From assembly GCA_016874755.1 (NCBI GenBank), contig VGTH01000006.1, positions 62,001-126,000 on the forward strand: a stretch of 64,000 nt of DNA, in the 5' to 3' direction. Shown here in pieces: positions 51,642 to 60,188 of this stretch. Under the pieces are notes generated by a model. That model ran no database searches. It saw only the letters and a program-made list of their open reading frames with translations, and was not told the DNA's origin. Origin of the DNA: Deltaproteobacteria bacterium (GTDB taxonomy: Bacteria; Desulfobacterota; Binatia; UBA9968). Each line of letters opens with the position of its first letter. Within the stretch, counting starts at the first letter, position 1. Position numbers and translations under genes: made by a program.

Positions 51642-52664
51642 ATGAGAAAAGGTTTGCGGCTCTCCCTCTTAATCGCCGGACTGCTGCAGGGCTCGCATCT
51701 GCTGGCCGACGACTTCTACAAGGGAAAGACCGTCCGCGTCATCGTCGGCGGTACCGCCGGCGGCGGATTCGATGTCTATACCCGAGCGATGACGCGCCAC
51801 ATGGGTAAGCACATCCCCGGCAACCCCAGCTTCATCGTCGAGAACATGACTGGCGCGGCAACGCGGATCGCAGCGAAATATATTCACAGCGCGGCGCGGC
51901 CAGACGGGCTCACCTTCGGGATCATCAACGGCTATCTGATTTTGAACCAGGTGCTCGATCCCAAGCGCTTCGATTTCGACACGCGCCAATACGAATACCT
52001 TGGCGTGCCGGTGCAGGACAACGTCGCGTGCGTTTTGCGCAAGGAGACCGGCATCACCAACGTCGAGCAATGGATGGGGGCAAAAACTCCCGTTAAAATG
52101 GGCGGCCTCGGGCCGGGCAACAGCACCAGCGACGCCGTGCGCATCGTCAAGGAGACGTTGAATCTGCCTATTCAATTGGTCGAAGGCTACAAAGGCACGG
52201 CGGATGTGCGCCTGGCCGCCGACGCCGGCGAGCTGGGCGGCGCCTGTTGGGCGTGGGAGTCGATCCGCGCCACTTGGACCAAGGCACTCCAGTTAGGTGA
52301 AGTGACACCGATCTTGCAGATCCCGCCGAAGAAACAGCCAGACTTGCAGCATGTGCCGCTCGCCCTCGACTTGGCTAAAACCGAAGACGCCAAACAGATC
52401 ATCCGCGCCGGCGGCATCGTGCCGAGCGCCATCACCCGCGTCTACGTCATTCCGCCTAAAACACCCAAAGCCCGCGTCGAGATTTTGCGCAACGCCTTCG
52501 CCGCCACATTGAAAGATTCCGCCTTCCTCGTCGAAGCAAAAAAAGGCGGCCTGGAAGTCAATCCTCTGGGCGGTGAGGAAGTGAAAAAGACCGTCGACAG
52601 CCTGTTTGCGCTCAATCCACAGACCATCGCCAAGCTGGCGAATATTCTGGCGCCCAAACAATAG
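51642..52664 (+). CDS. TctC-type binding protein (GGFDxY type)
   Basis: 340 residues from ATG 51642 after CGGAGG. Signal peptide MRKGLRLSLLIAGLLQGSHL. Ligand loop GGTAGGGFDVYTRAMTRHM and SFIVENMTGAATRIAAKYI. The second domain has MGGLGPGNSTSDAVRIVKET in place of the array's KCGxTGT, so the Cys pair is missing. Very similar to the gene at 53910-54920, with an inverted third copy (52748-53785) between them. No membrane subunits nearby. Confidence 0.88.
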   Translation: MRKGLRLSLLIAGLLQGSHLLADDFYKGKTVRVIVGGTAGGGFDVYTRAMTRHMGKHIPGNPSFIVENMTGAATRIAAKYIHSAARPDGLTFGIINGYLILNQVLDPKRFDFDTRQYEYLGVPVQDNVACVLRKETGITNVEQWMGAKTPVKMGGLGPGNSTSDAVRIVKETLNLPIQLVEGYKGTADVRLAADAGELGGACWAWESIRATWTKALQLGEVTPILQIPPKKQPDLQHVPLALDLAKTEDAKQIIRAGGIVPSAITRVYVIPPKTPKARVEILRNAFAATLKDSAFLVEAKKGGLEVNPLGGEEVKKTVDSLFALNPQTIAKLANILAPKQ

Positions 52665-52675
52665 AAGATCGTAAG

Positions 52676-52742
52676 GGATGGAGGGTAAGGGGTAAGGCGT
52701 TTCGAATCTGAAACCTTCACCCTTTACACCTCACCCCTGACG
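52676..52742. repeat. GGGTAAGGGG inverted repeat
   Basis: gggtaaggggtaaggcgttt faces ttcaccctttacacctcacc, giving a hairpin of about 60 bases between the converging tctC-type genes. Related to the heptamer tract at 41883-41928. Confidence 0.7.
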
Positions 52743-52747
52743 TCTCT

Positions 52748-53785
52748 TTATCTTAATGTTTCCTTCAACTTCGCCACTACCGGCGCCGGCGTGGAGAACA
52801 TTCTTTCGATGGCGCTGGCGATCTCTTCGCCGGATGCCGAGGCGATTTCCAGGTTGGCTTTGTTGGCGTCATTCAACAGGTCGGGATCTTTGACCGCCTG
52901 CGCCAGCGCGCGGCGCAGCACTTGCACGCGCTCTTTCGGTGTGTTCGGCGGCAGCGAGTAACCATACGTGATCGCGCCGGGTTGATGCACGCCGGCTTCG
53001 ATCAGTTGCTTGGCTTCGGAGCTTCTGGCAAAGTTAATCGTCAGCGGCACCTTAGGCAGATCGGCGTGGGCTTTCGGCGCGCTCTGAAGCATGATCACGG
53101 CTTGGCCTGACTCCACGGCGCGGCGCCAGGTCGACTTCACCGAAACCCAAGAAAATCCGCACAGCCCGTCCATCTCACCCGACTCGACGGCCACGCGCAT
53201 GTCGGCGGTGCCCTTGTAGCCGGTGACCAGACGCATCGGCAAACCGATCGCTTCTTTCAACACCTTCGCTACATCGTCGGTGGTGGAACCCGGCGCGCTG
53301 CCGGCGAGCTTGAGCGGCGTCTTCGACGCGAGCCACTGCTCGGCGTTGGCGATGCCGGTGCGCTGGTGCAGCACGCACAGATCATGGTTGTAACCGGGCG
53401 CGCCGATCCACTCCATCTTGCGCGCGTCGAAGTTGATCCCCTGGGCGCCGACCAGCTGACCGAGGATCTGGTTGCCATTGAACGCGCCGATGGTGAGCCC
53501 GTCCGGTTTAGCAACGCGATAAATATGATTGGCGCTGATCAAACTCCCCGCGCCCGGCATGTTGTCGACGACGATTGACGGATTGCCTGGTATGTACTTG
53601 CCCATGTAGCGCGCGACTGTGCGCGCGAAGGTGTCGAAGCCGCCGCCGGCTGAGAAGCCGACAACGATGCGAATCACCTTGCCACGGTAGAAATCCTCGC
53701 CGCTCGATGCCGCAAAGATTGCTTTTGGAATACCCAAGACCAAAACCAGAAACACAGCGCTTGCGATAGTTAGTCTCTGTTCCAT
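52748..53785 (-). CDS. TctC-type binding protein (GGFDTF type)
   Basis: 345 residues; GGGAGGCGGC precedes ATG 53785. Signal segment MEQRLTIASAVFLVLVLGIP. Ligand loop GFSAGGGFDTFARTVARYM; IVVDNMPGAGSLISANHIY. Second domain LKLAGSAPGSTTDDVAKVLK. It belongs with the two plus-strand neighbours in the loop pattern, but reads on the opposite strand, so the trio has been rearranged by an inversion or inserted separately. Confidence 0.88.
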   Translation of the reverse strand: MEQRLTIASAVFLVLVLGIPKAIFAASSGEDFYRGKVIRIVVGFSAGGGFDTFARTVARYMGKYIPGNPSIVVDNMPGAGSLISANHIYRVAKPDGLTIGAFNGNQILGQLVGAQGINFDARKMEWIGAPGYNHDLCVLHQRTGIANAEQWLASKTPLKLAGSAPGSTTDDVAKVLKEAIGLPMRLVTGYKGTADMRVAVESGEMDGLCGFSWVSVKSTWRRAVESGQAVIMLQSAPKAHADLPKVPLTINFARSSEAKQLIEAGVHQPGAITYGYSLPPNTPKERVQVLRRALAQAVKDPDLLNDANKANLEIASASGEEIASAIERMFSTPAPVVAKLKETLR

Positions 53786-53859
53786 GCCGCCTCCCTTTGG
53801 CTACCCCACTTAACCAAGAGCCGATGTCTCGTCAACCGCTGATTTCAAGCGATTGGACG

Positions 53860-53886
53860 TTGACAAGTAAGCCATTACCACATAAT
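53860..53886 (+). promoter_or_regulatory. Possible sigma-70-type promoter
   Basis: TTGACA at 53860-53865 and CATAAT at 53881-53886, with a 15-base spacer, shorter than the 17 usual. It lies just upstream of the ATG 53910 gene, in the divergent 124-bp gap. Pattern only; no start-site data. Confidence 0.3.
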
Positions 53887-53909
53887 CACCAAAACTCGGA
53901 GGAGCTGCG

Positions 53910-54920
53910 ATGAAGTTTCTCGTGCTAGGCTTAGTTATCCTTCTATCCGCTGCTGCTGCGTCTGCTCAGGACTTTTACCGCGGCAAAGTCATCCGCGTCA
54001 TCGTCGGCGGTAGCCCGGGCGGGGGCTTCGATATCTACACCCGCGCCATGGCGCGCCACATGGGCAAGCACATTCCCGGCAATCCATCGCTGATCGTCGA
54101 GAACATGACCGGCGCGGGCACATTCATCGCGGCGAAATATGTCCATAGCAGCGCCAAACCCGACGGCTTGTCGATCGGCATGTTTAACGGCGGGCTGATT
54201 TTAGGGCGCGTGCTCGGCATGAAGGGAATCGACATCGACATGCGCGAGCTGGAATACCTCGGCGTGCCGGTGCAGGACAACCCGGTCTGCGCCGTGAGCA
54301 AGGCGAGCGGCGTCACCCACTTCGAACAATGGGCGGCATCGAAGGCACCGATCAAGCTCGGTGGCCTAAGCCCCGGCAACAGCACGAGCGACGTAGCGCG
54401 CATTATTCAAAGCGCGCTGAATCTGCCGGTGCAGCTTGTCGAGGGATACAAGGGCACTAACGAGATCCGCCTCGCCACCGACGCGGGCGAGTTGCACGGC
54501 GCTTGTTGGGCTTGGGAAACATTAAAAACCGCTTGGAGCAAAGCCCTCGGATCCGGCGACATGAATGTGGTCCTGCAGGTTACGGCGAAAAAACTTCCCG
54601 AGCTGCCCAACGCGCCCTTGGCACTCGATCTGGCAAAGAGCGAAGAAGCTAAACTCTTACTGCGCGCTGGCGCCATCGATCCGGCGGCGATCGTGCGCGT
54701 CTACGTGACCACGCCAAAGATTCCGCGTGATCGACTGCAGATCCTGCGCACAGCGTTCGCCAAGACGTTGACGGATGCGGACTTTGTCGGCGAGGCAAAG
54801 AAAGCCAATCTCGACATCAATCCACTGACCGGCGAAGAAGTGAAAAAGCTGGTCGACGATCTTTTCAAACTTCCAACGCCTTCAAAAAATAAGTTGATCC
54901 AAACGCTAATCCCCAAATAA
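53910..54920 (+). CDS. TctC-type binding protein (GGFDxY type)
   Basis: 336 residues; CGGAGGAGCTGCG precedes ATG 53910. Signal peptide MKFLVLGLVILLSAAAASAQ. Ligand loop GGSPGGGFDIYTRAMARHM and LIVENMTGAGTFIAAKYV. LGGLSPGNSTSDVARIIQSA and ELHGACWAWETLKTAW match the paralogue at 51642-52664 closely. The pair are probably recent duplicates. Substrate unknown. Confidence 0.89.
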   Translation: MKFLVLGLVILLSAAAASAQDFYRGKVIRVIVGGSPGGGFDIYTRAMARHMGKHIPGNPSLIVENMTGAGTFIAAKYVHSSAKPDGLSIGMFNGGLILGRVLGMKGIDIDMRELEYLGVPVQDNPVCAVSKASGVTHFEQWAASKAPIKLGGLSPGNSTSDVARIIQSALNLPVQLVEGYKGTNEIRLATDAGELHGACWAWETLKTAWSKALGSGDMNVVLQVTAKKLPELPNAPLALDLAKSEEAKLLLRAGAIDPAAIVRVYVTTPKIPRDRLQILRTAFAKTLTDADFVGEAKKANLDINPLTGEEVKKLVDDLFKLPTPSKNKLIQTLIPK

Positions 54921-54936
54921 TTGAAACAATCTTTTT

Positions 54937-54991
54937 AGGGTGCGCCGTGCGCATCATCGAACCCGGGGCCGGTGCGCCCGGCGCACCCTAC
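54937..54991. repeat. GTAGGGTGCGCC-family palindrome
   Basis: agggtgcgccgtgcgcatca on the left and ggtgcgcccggcgcacccta on the right. Same family as 4686-4739 and 5803-5855. Confidence 0.8.
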
Positions 54992-55022
54992 GGGCAATGA
55001 ACAAGGACATGGAGAATGACTC

Positions 55023-56033
55023 ATGAATCTTAAACTGCGCGTGCTTGCATTGAGCACTTTATTGGGTCTCGGCCTGACGACAACGCGGCACAACGCCGAA
55101 GCTGCCGAATTGAAGCCGGAGCGCAGCAAACTCGAAGTCGCCATCGCCGCCACCGGGCCGCTCTACCTGCCGCTTTTGCTCGCCGCTGACGCCGGTTACT
55201 TTGACAAGCGGGGTCTAAAGGTAAATTTGACCACGCTCAGCGCTACTGCGTCGGCGCAAGCGCTGCTTTCCGGCACGGTGGACATTTACCAGGGCGGCAC
55301 GGCGACGATACACGCCAACGTCGCCGGCTCCGACTTGATCTACATCGGCGCCGCAGTCGACAAGAGCACACTCGTGCTCTTTGGCCAAAAAGGCATCACC
55401 AAGTTCGAAGACTTGCGAGGCAAAGCAGTGGCGACCACGTCAGTCGGCGCCTTCGGCGAGATCGCCATGCGCAAGTTTGCCAAGGAACGCGGCATGGAGG
55501 TTGGCAAAGACATCAAGCTGCTCTACCACAAGGGACCGCCCGATGCGCTGCAAACGTTCATGCTCAACAACGCCGATGCTTTAATCGTCACGCCGCCGCA
55601 GACCGAGATGGCCAAACAAAAAGGCTACCCAGTGATCATCGATTTTTTTCAACAAGGCCTGAAAATCATCGGCCCCGGCACTGGTGTTGCACGATCCTTC
55701 GTGCAGAAAAATCCCAACACGCTAAAAATCTTTTTGATGGGCTATCTCGACGGCATCAAGCGCGCCATTGACGATCCCCAAGCGGCAAAGCAGGTCGAAT
55801 CGCACTACACCAAAGTCACCGATCCGAAACTTTTGGAGGACAGCTACCAGGAAGGCAAGAAAGTTTGGAACAAGGACATGACCATCGACGCCGACGCGAT
55901 CAAGCTCGTCCTCGAACAATCGACCGTGGCCGGCGCTGCGAATCTCGACCCCAAACGTTTCTTCGACAACACGCTGATCCGAGAAGTGAACCGCGACTAC
56001 GCGTCGAAACTATTTCCGGGGCAGGTGAAGTAA
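55023..56033 (+). CDS. NMT1/SsuA-type ABC substrate-binding protein
   Basis: 336 residues. Signal segment MNLKLRVLALSTLLGLGLTT. Mature SKLEVAIAATGPLYLPLLLA, AGYFDKRGLKVNLTTLSATA and KFEDLRGKAVATTSVGAFGE are of the NMT1/SsuA class. A GGAG precedes ATG 55023. As with the other six of this type here, no ABC permease or ATPase gene is close. Confidence 0.87.
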   Translation: MNLKLRVLALSTLLGLGLTTTRHNAEAAELKPERSKLEVAIAATGPLYLPLLLAADAGYFDKRGLKVNLTTLSATASAQALLSGTVDIYQGGTATIHANVAGSDLIYIGAAVDKSTLVLFGQKGITKFEDLRGKAVATTSVGAFGEIAMRKFAKERGMEVGKDIKLLYHKGPPDALQTFMLNNADALIVTPPQTEMAKQKGYPVIIDFFQQGLKIIGPGTGVARSFVQKNPNTLKIFLMGYLDGIKRAIDDPQAAKQVESHYTKVTDPKLLEDSYQEGKKVWNKDMTIDADAIKLVLEQSTVAGAANLDPKRFFDNTLIREVNRDYASKLFPGQVK

Positions 56034-56056
56034 CTAGGCAACAGGCGTGAGAAAGA

Positions 56057-56078
56057 GGGGCGCGACAAATCGCGCCCC
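56057..56078. repeat. GGGGCGCGA hairpin between convergent genes
   Basis: Nine-base stem ggggcgcga / tcgcgcccc with loop caaa. Same family as 14788-14814. No T-run, so it could be a weak bidirectional terminator or only a repeat. Confidence 0.65.
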
Positions 56079-56174
56079 TACATTCGGTTTCTATTTTGCG
56101 CCTTTTGCTCTTCGATCCAATTCAGGGTGGTGAGTCTATCGAACCACGCTTTTGCGGTTAATTCTTCCCGAGCG

Positions 56175-57827
56175 TTAGTTCGTCGCCCCACCATTCGTAA
56201 AGCGCAGCTTGGCGGCCTGCTCGACGTAATATTCGCCGACCTTTTTCGGCAGCAGTCCTTCATGGACGAGCTTGAATGCTGCATTCTTCACACAATTGAC
56301 GTAAGCCACCTGGGTCATTCTTTGCCCCGCTTTTAACAAACCCAGCCGCTGCCACGCCTGCGCTACTGTCTCGCGCTTGTCGCGCACGCCGTTGCCGTTC
56401 ATGTCGACCAATTGCCCGCGGGCATCGAGCGGTTCGAGATTGACGCCGTCGAAGCGCGCAAACTCGGTCTCTTGCCCGCCTCTTCTCGCGGGGTCAACGT
56501 CGCGTGGAAAAATGTGATAAACGCCCAGCGGACAGGCTACTTCCGGCAAAGCGATACCTGGGTTTTCGTTGACCCCGTCTTTGTTGAGATCACCCAACTC
56601 CATCATGTCCACTTTGCTGGGCGGAGGTGCGATATCGCGCTCCACCCAAGCATCGAGCCGATCGATCAATGCGTCATAGAGCCCGGTGAGGTCGAGGGTT
56701 TGATTGACCAGGTCGGGGCGCGACACCTGGCCCGCGTCGAAGTGGCTCACGCCGCGAAATTCGTAGACGCGATGCTTCGCGCCAAGACCTTTTTCCCGCA
56801 ACAATCGGGCGTTTTCCCGCTTATTGGTCAGAAAATCGTTGGTGTCGCCGAGGTACAGCCCATGGGTGGTATCGATCTGTTTGACGAAGCGCTTGCGCTC
56901 TTCGTCCGTCGTGAAAAGAACATCCTTGCCGTCGACGGTGAGCTTTGGCAGCCACAGACCGCCGCCGGCGTCGTCGAGCAAGAAGGCGTCGAAGAGCGCC
57001 CGCCCATCGCTATCGACGTTGGCCCCGGCCTGGTAGTTGACCTGCCGGCCCCAAAAGCCGCCCGCGGAATGGCCGTAGAAATAGATCCGTCTGGGGCGCG
57101 ATCCCGCGCGCTGAGCGATCATGTTGCGCGCGAGCTGGGTCCAGGAAGTCAAAAGCCCGGCATGGGAACTCAGGTTAAACCCCTTGAGCGCCGTGCCATC
57201 TTCCAGCGTCACCGTGGCGTCGCCGCGCAAACGGTCCGAAGTTCGCATCGTGTGAGCGACGGCGTAGCCCTTGTCGATCATCAGCGTCACATAGCGATTG
57301 ACGTTTTGCCGCTGGTTGTACTTTGCGTCGGGGTCGCGCGGCAAAAGGTGTCCCACCGCGCCGTAGGAGCCCGCGCCATGGGCGGTGATGTAAAGCTTGC
57401 CGTTCCAGTGACGCGCATCCTCGGGGTAAAATATCGTTAGACCATGATTGGTCGCTGCCTCGTAGCGCGCCACGCCGCGGGCGCGCGGTCCGCTGAGCCC
57501 CGATTGTACGAAAACAAACTCCGGGCCATCGGTGAAATATGCCGCCCGCGATCCCTTCTCGCGCGACGCCCAGCCTTCCACGGTACCGCTCAGGCGAACC
57601 TCGACACGGCGAAATCTCTGGCCTTTGATGTTGAAAACCGTTTCTTCGGAGACGATGTGGCAGAGTTCGATGCCGACGGTGTGGCCCAGGGCCTGCCTCG
57701 CCGCAGGAGCAAATTCATTGCAGGGCGCGGCGTCCTTGAATTTATCCCCGGTCTTTTCCTGCGCGCCGGCGACACCAAGAACGGCCCAAAGGACACTCAA
57801 TACGGCCAAGCATGCGACTTTATTCAT
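56175..57827 (-). CDS. Secreted alpha/beta hydrolase
   Basis: 550 residues with a signal peptide (MNKVACLAVLSVLWAVLGVA ending GAQ). AGGAGGC precedes ATG 57827. The nucleophile elbow RIYFYGHSAGGFWGRQVN gives Ser in GHSAGG. ITAHGAGSYGAVGHLL is a candidate oxyanion-hole strand; the catalytic His is probably in FRGVSHFDAGQV. A calcium-type ELGDLNKDGVNENPGI and DMNGNGVRDKRE segment lies near the C-terminus. Likely an extracytoplasmic esterase; substrate not predictable. Confidence 0.8.
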   Translation of the reverse strand: MNKVACLAVLSVLWAVLGVAGAQEKTGDKFKDAAPCNEFAPAARQALGHTVGIELCHIVSEETVFNIKGQRFRRVEVRLSGTVEGWASREKGSRAAYFTDGPEFVFVQSGLSGPRARGVARYEAATNHGLTIFYPEDARHWNGKLYITAHGAGSYGAVGHLLPRDPDAKYNQRQNVNRYVTLMIDKGYAVAHTMRTSDRLRGDATVTLEDGTALKGFNLSSHAGLLTSWTQLARNMIAQRAGSRPRRIYFYGHSAGGFWGRQVNYQAGANVDSDGRALFDAFLLDDAGGGLWLPKLTVDGKDVLFTTDEERKRFVKQIDTTHGLYLGDTNDFLTNKRENARLLREKGLGAKHRVYEFRGVSHFDAGQVSRPDLVNQTLDLTGLYDALIDRLDAWVERDIAPPPSKVDMMELGDLNKDGVNENPGIALPEVACPLGVYHIFPRDVDPARRGGQETEFARFDGVNLEPLDARGQLVDMNGNGVRDKRETVAQAWQRLGLLKAGQRMTQVAYVNCVKNAAFKLVHEGLLPKKVGEYYVEQAAKLRFTNGGATN

Positions 57828-57959
57828 AGGGAATGCCTCCTAGAACGAACCTATTCTGCTAGCTTAAAAATTGTCAAGGCGAGCTGAGTTCCTCCGCTTC
57901 GCAAAATCGACTGCTTCTGCTATGGATTGAAACCTAATTATTTTCACAGGAGCAGACTC

Positions 57960-59042
57960 ATGCGTATCATCGACGCCGACGGCCACGTATTAGAAAGAGA
58001 CATTCCCTGGGCGGATTTGCTCGAAGCCCCCTACCGCGATCGCGCGCCCAAAGCCGTCAAAGACAACCGCGGTTTCACTTTCGTCATGATGGAAGGAAAA
58101 CTCACGCCCAAGCCGGTTGGCAAAGCGTGCAGCTTCGTCGGCGCGCCGCGCAGCCACCATCCGCAGGCCACCACGGGCATGACCGATCCCGTCGTGCGTT
58201 TGAAAGATATGGACTTGGAAGGCATCGACACCGCCGTGCTCTTCGGCACCTCGCCGTTCTTGAGCCTGCCCTTCGTCGAAGACAAAGATTTGGCCAGCGC
58301 GGTCGCCCGCGTCTACAACAACTGGCTGGCTAAATATTGCAGCGCCGATCCGCGCCGCTTGAAAGGCGTCGCCGCCGTGGCGATCCAAGACCCGGTCGAA
58401 GCGACCAAAGAATTGCGCCGTGCGGTGACCGAATTAAAATTCGTCGCCGTCGCCGCACCGCCGGTCTCCGCGTCGAAGAAAAACCTCGACGACCCCGACC
58501 TCTACCCATTCTTTGCCGAAGCCGAAAAGTTAAACGTGCCGGTGTGCATCCACGTCGGCGCCGGCGACGGCGTGCCAGCAGCGACTGAACGCTTCGACCA
58601 CCCGCTCTACACCCACGCCATGGCCCATCCGTTCGAGCAAATGATCGCGACCTTGTGCGTCGTCTGTGGCGGTCTATTAGAACGTTTCCCCAAACTAAAA
58701 TTCGCCTTCATGGAAGCTGGCTGCGGCTGGGTGCCCTACTGGATGGAGCGCTTGGACGAGCATTACGAAATCTTGCAGCCCACCGTCCCCTGGCTAAAAA
58801 AAGCTCCGAGCGAATACATGAAGAGCGGCCAGATGTTCTACGCCTTCGAGATGGAAGAAAAGATGCTCCCCTATGTCGCCGAGTTCGTCGGCTCCGAGCG
58901 CCTCGTCTTCGCCACCGACTACAATCATAGCGACTCCAAATTCCCCCACACCGTAAGTGAAGTGATGGAGCGCAAAGATTTGACCGACGGCTTGAAGGCC
59001 AAGATCATGGGCGAGAACGCGGCAAAGTTGTACAGCTTGTAA
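57960..59042 (+). CDS. Amidohydrolase-2 family protein
   Basis: 360 residues from ATG 57960, after CAGGAG. Motifs: IIDADGHVLERD at the N-terminus, VPVCIHVGAGDG, FMEAGCGWVPYWMERLDEH and the aspartate motif FATDYNHSDSKFP. All family metal-ligand regions look kept. It is the intact relative of the broken gene at 16350-16875. Hydrolysis or non-oxidative decarboxylation of an acid is likely. The selenoprotein gene converges on its 3' end. Confidence 0.9.
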   Translation: MRIIDADGHVLERDIPWADLLEAPYRDRAPKAVKDNRGFTFVMMEGKLTPKPVGKACSFVGAPRSHHPQATTGMTDPVVRLKDMDLEGIDTAVLFGTSPFLSLPFVEDKDLASAVARVYNNWLAKYCSADPRRLKGVAAVAIQDPVEATKELRRAVTELKFVAVAAPPVSASKKNLDDPDLYPFFAEAEKLNVPVCIHVGAGDGVPAATERFDHPLYTHAMAHPFEQMIATLCVVCGGLLERFPKLKFAFMEAGCGWVPYWMERLDEHYEILQPTVPWLKKAPSEYMKSGQMFYAFEMEEKMLPYVAEFVGSERLVFATDYNHSDSKFPHTVSEVMERKDLTDGLKAKIMGENAAKLYSL

Positions 59043-59082
59043 TCGCGCGCCACTGCACGCTTCGACTTGAATCGCAGCCGCC

Positions 59083-59811
59083 CTACTTCGACTTGGCGGC
59101 AAAGACGTTTTTGTAGTCCGCCCAGGCCTGCGGCCCGGCGCGATCGAAGACTTTGTCGCGCAGCCCGCCGGCGTATTCGGCTGGAATGTAGTTGATCTTT
59201 TCCGTGTAGGAAGGCTTCAAGCGCATCCCCTTGGCCTCGAACTCGTCGGCCAATTTGAGATTGGCGAGCACCGAGGCGAGCTCCGCATGATCTGTCCACA
59301 TGGCTTTGTAGGCGATCTTGCCGTGCTTATCGACGATATAAATCATATTGGGCAAAGAGCCGTAGGCCCGATGCACCGGGCCGTCGAGATCGTCAACCAA
59401 CAGGACAGATTCAATACCGTCTTGCTGTCGGCAATCGCGGGCAAATTTTAGCTTTTGCTCCCAGCTCCTGTGCGCGCCATAGTTTTCTCCTGGATGCGGC
59501 TCGCGCACGTAGATCGTGAAAAATTCAAATCCCCTCTCGCGGTATTGCGCATATAGCTTGTTCAAGGGCGAGACCTCGCCCACAAACGGCGGTCAGGTAA
59601 TACTGCCAAATTCCAGCAGCAGATGTTTTCGGCCCCGGAATGCAGACAGACGAACCTTCTCGCCGTCAACCGTAGGCAGCTCAAAATCTGGCGCATCCTC
59701 ACCGGCGCGCAAAGCGGCCTTAAACTCGCCCGACATACCGGCGCTCTCAGAACGGGAAAACGCTTCGTAGTTGTAGCTATCGGAAATGTTTCTGCTCTCC
59801 GGTTTAGCCAT
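59083..59811 (-). CDS. Deiodinase-like redoxin, predicted selenoprotein (Sec73, TGA)
   Basis: A 242-residue protein if the TGA at 59595-59593 is read as selenocysteine. Two open frames separated by only that codon join perfectly: HLLLEFGSIT-U-PPFVGEVSPLNKLY. The FGSxTUPPF motif is that of iodothyronine deiodinase-like redoxins, where Sec is the redox centre. Downstream FFTIYVREPHPGENYG keeps the Glu/His region of the deiodinases, and the thioredoxin fold ends PNMIYIVDKHGKIAYK. ATG 59811 has GGAGG upstream. A SECIS-like hairpin follows at 59566-59581. A simple nonsense mutation is the alternative, but the residues on both sides are fully conserved. No selA, selB, selC or selD lies in the window. 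Confidence 0.86.
59566..59581 (-). promoter_or_regulatory. Bacterial SECIS-like hairpin
   Basis: In mRNA sense, GGGCGAGGUCUCGCCC is a perfect hairpin: stem GGGCGA/UCGCCC, with apex AGGUCU when the closing A-U pair is counted. It begins 12 bases after the UGA codon. E. coli fdhF carries the same AGGUCU apex. Position, size and the loop G-U pair fit a bacterial selenocysteine insertion element. No SelB binding data. Confidence 0.8.
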
Positions 59812-59905
59812 CGTCGGTGGTCCTCCTATACGGCTAGTAACACATCTCGCCAAGGCGGATTTACCCCGGCTATACCTCAATTTGTTTTCTATAGAATCTC
59901 AATTC

Positions 59906-60123
59906 TCACCGAACCTCGGCGCGGATCGCTGATTTAGCGGTCTCCCAATCGGTGAAATGACCTTTCCCTCTGCGATCTTATGCCGGCGCTCTTCGAGGGC
60001 GTCTCTGTGCCACTCCGGTGACTCGAAGGAATCCGGAGAGCGAGTAAGCTCTTCCCAGAATAATTCCATCGCAGCAAGCTTTTCCTGCTGGGTCATGTCA
60101 TTAAGAGGAAAGTTAACTGACAT
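59906..60123 (-). pseudogene. Addiction-module antitoxin-like gene (PF09720 type), frameshifted
   Basis: From ATG 60123, FPLNDMTQQEKLAAMELFWE and ESPEWHRDALEERRHKIAEG match the small RelB-like addiction-module protein family. After EG the frame changes: the other frame reads KGHFTDWETAKSAIRAEVR and stops at 59906, the expected family end. One A seems lost from an AAA run near 59960. In the present frame it reads to 59899 with an unrelated tail. No RelE/ParE-type toxin gene is adjacent, so it is an orphan. Confidence 0.7.
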
Positions 60124-60188
60124 AGCCGAATTATATACCTCAACGCACTCACGACAATTTTGCACCATAACCCATTCGCTTCAACCGT

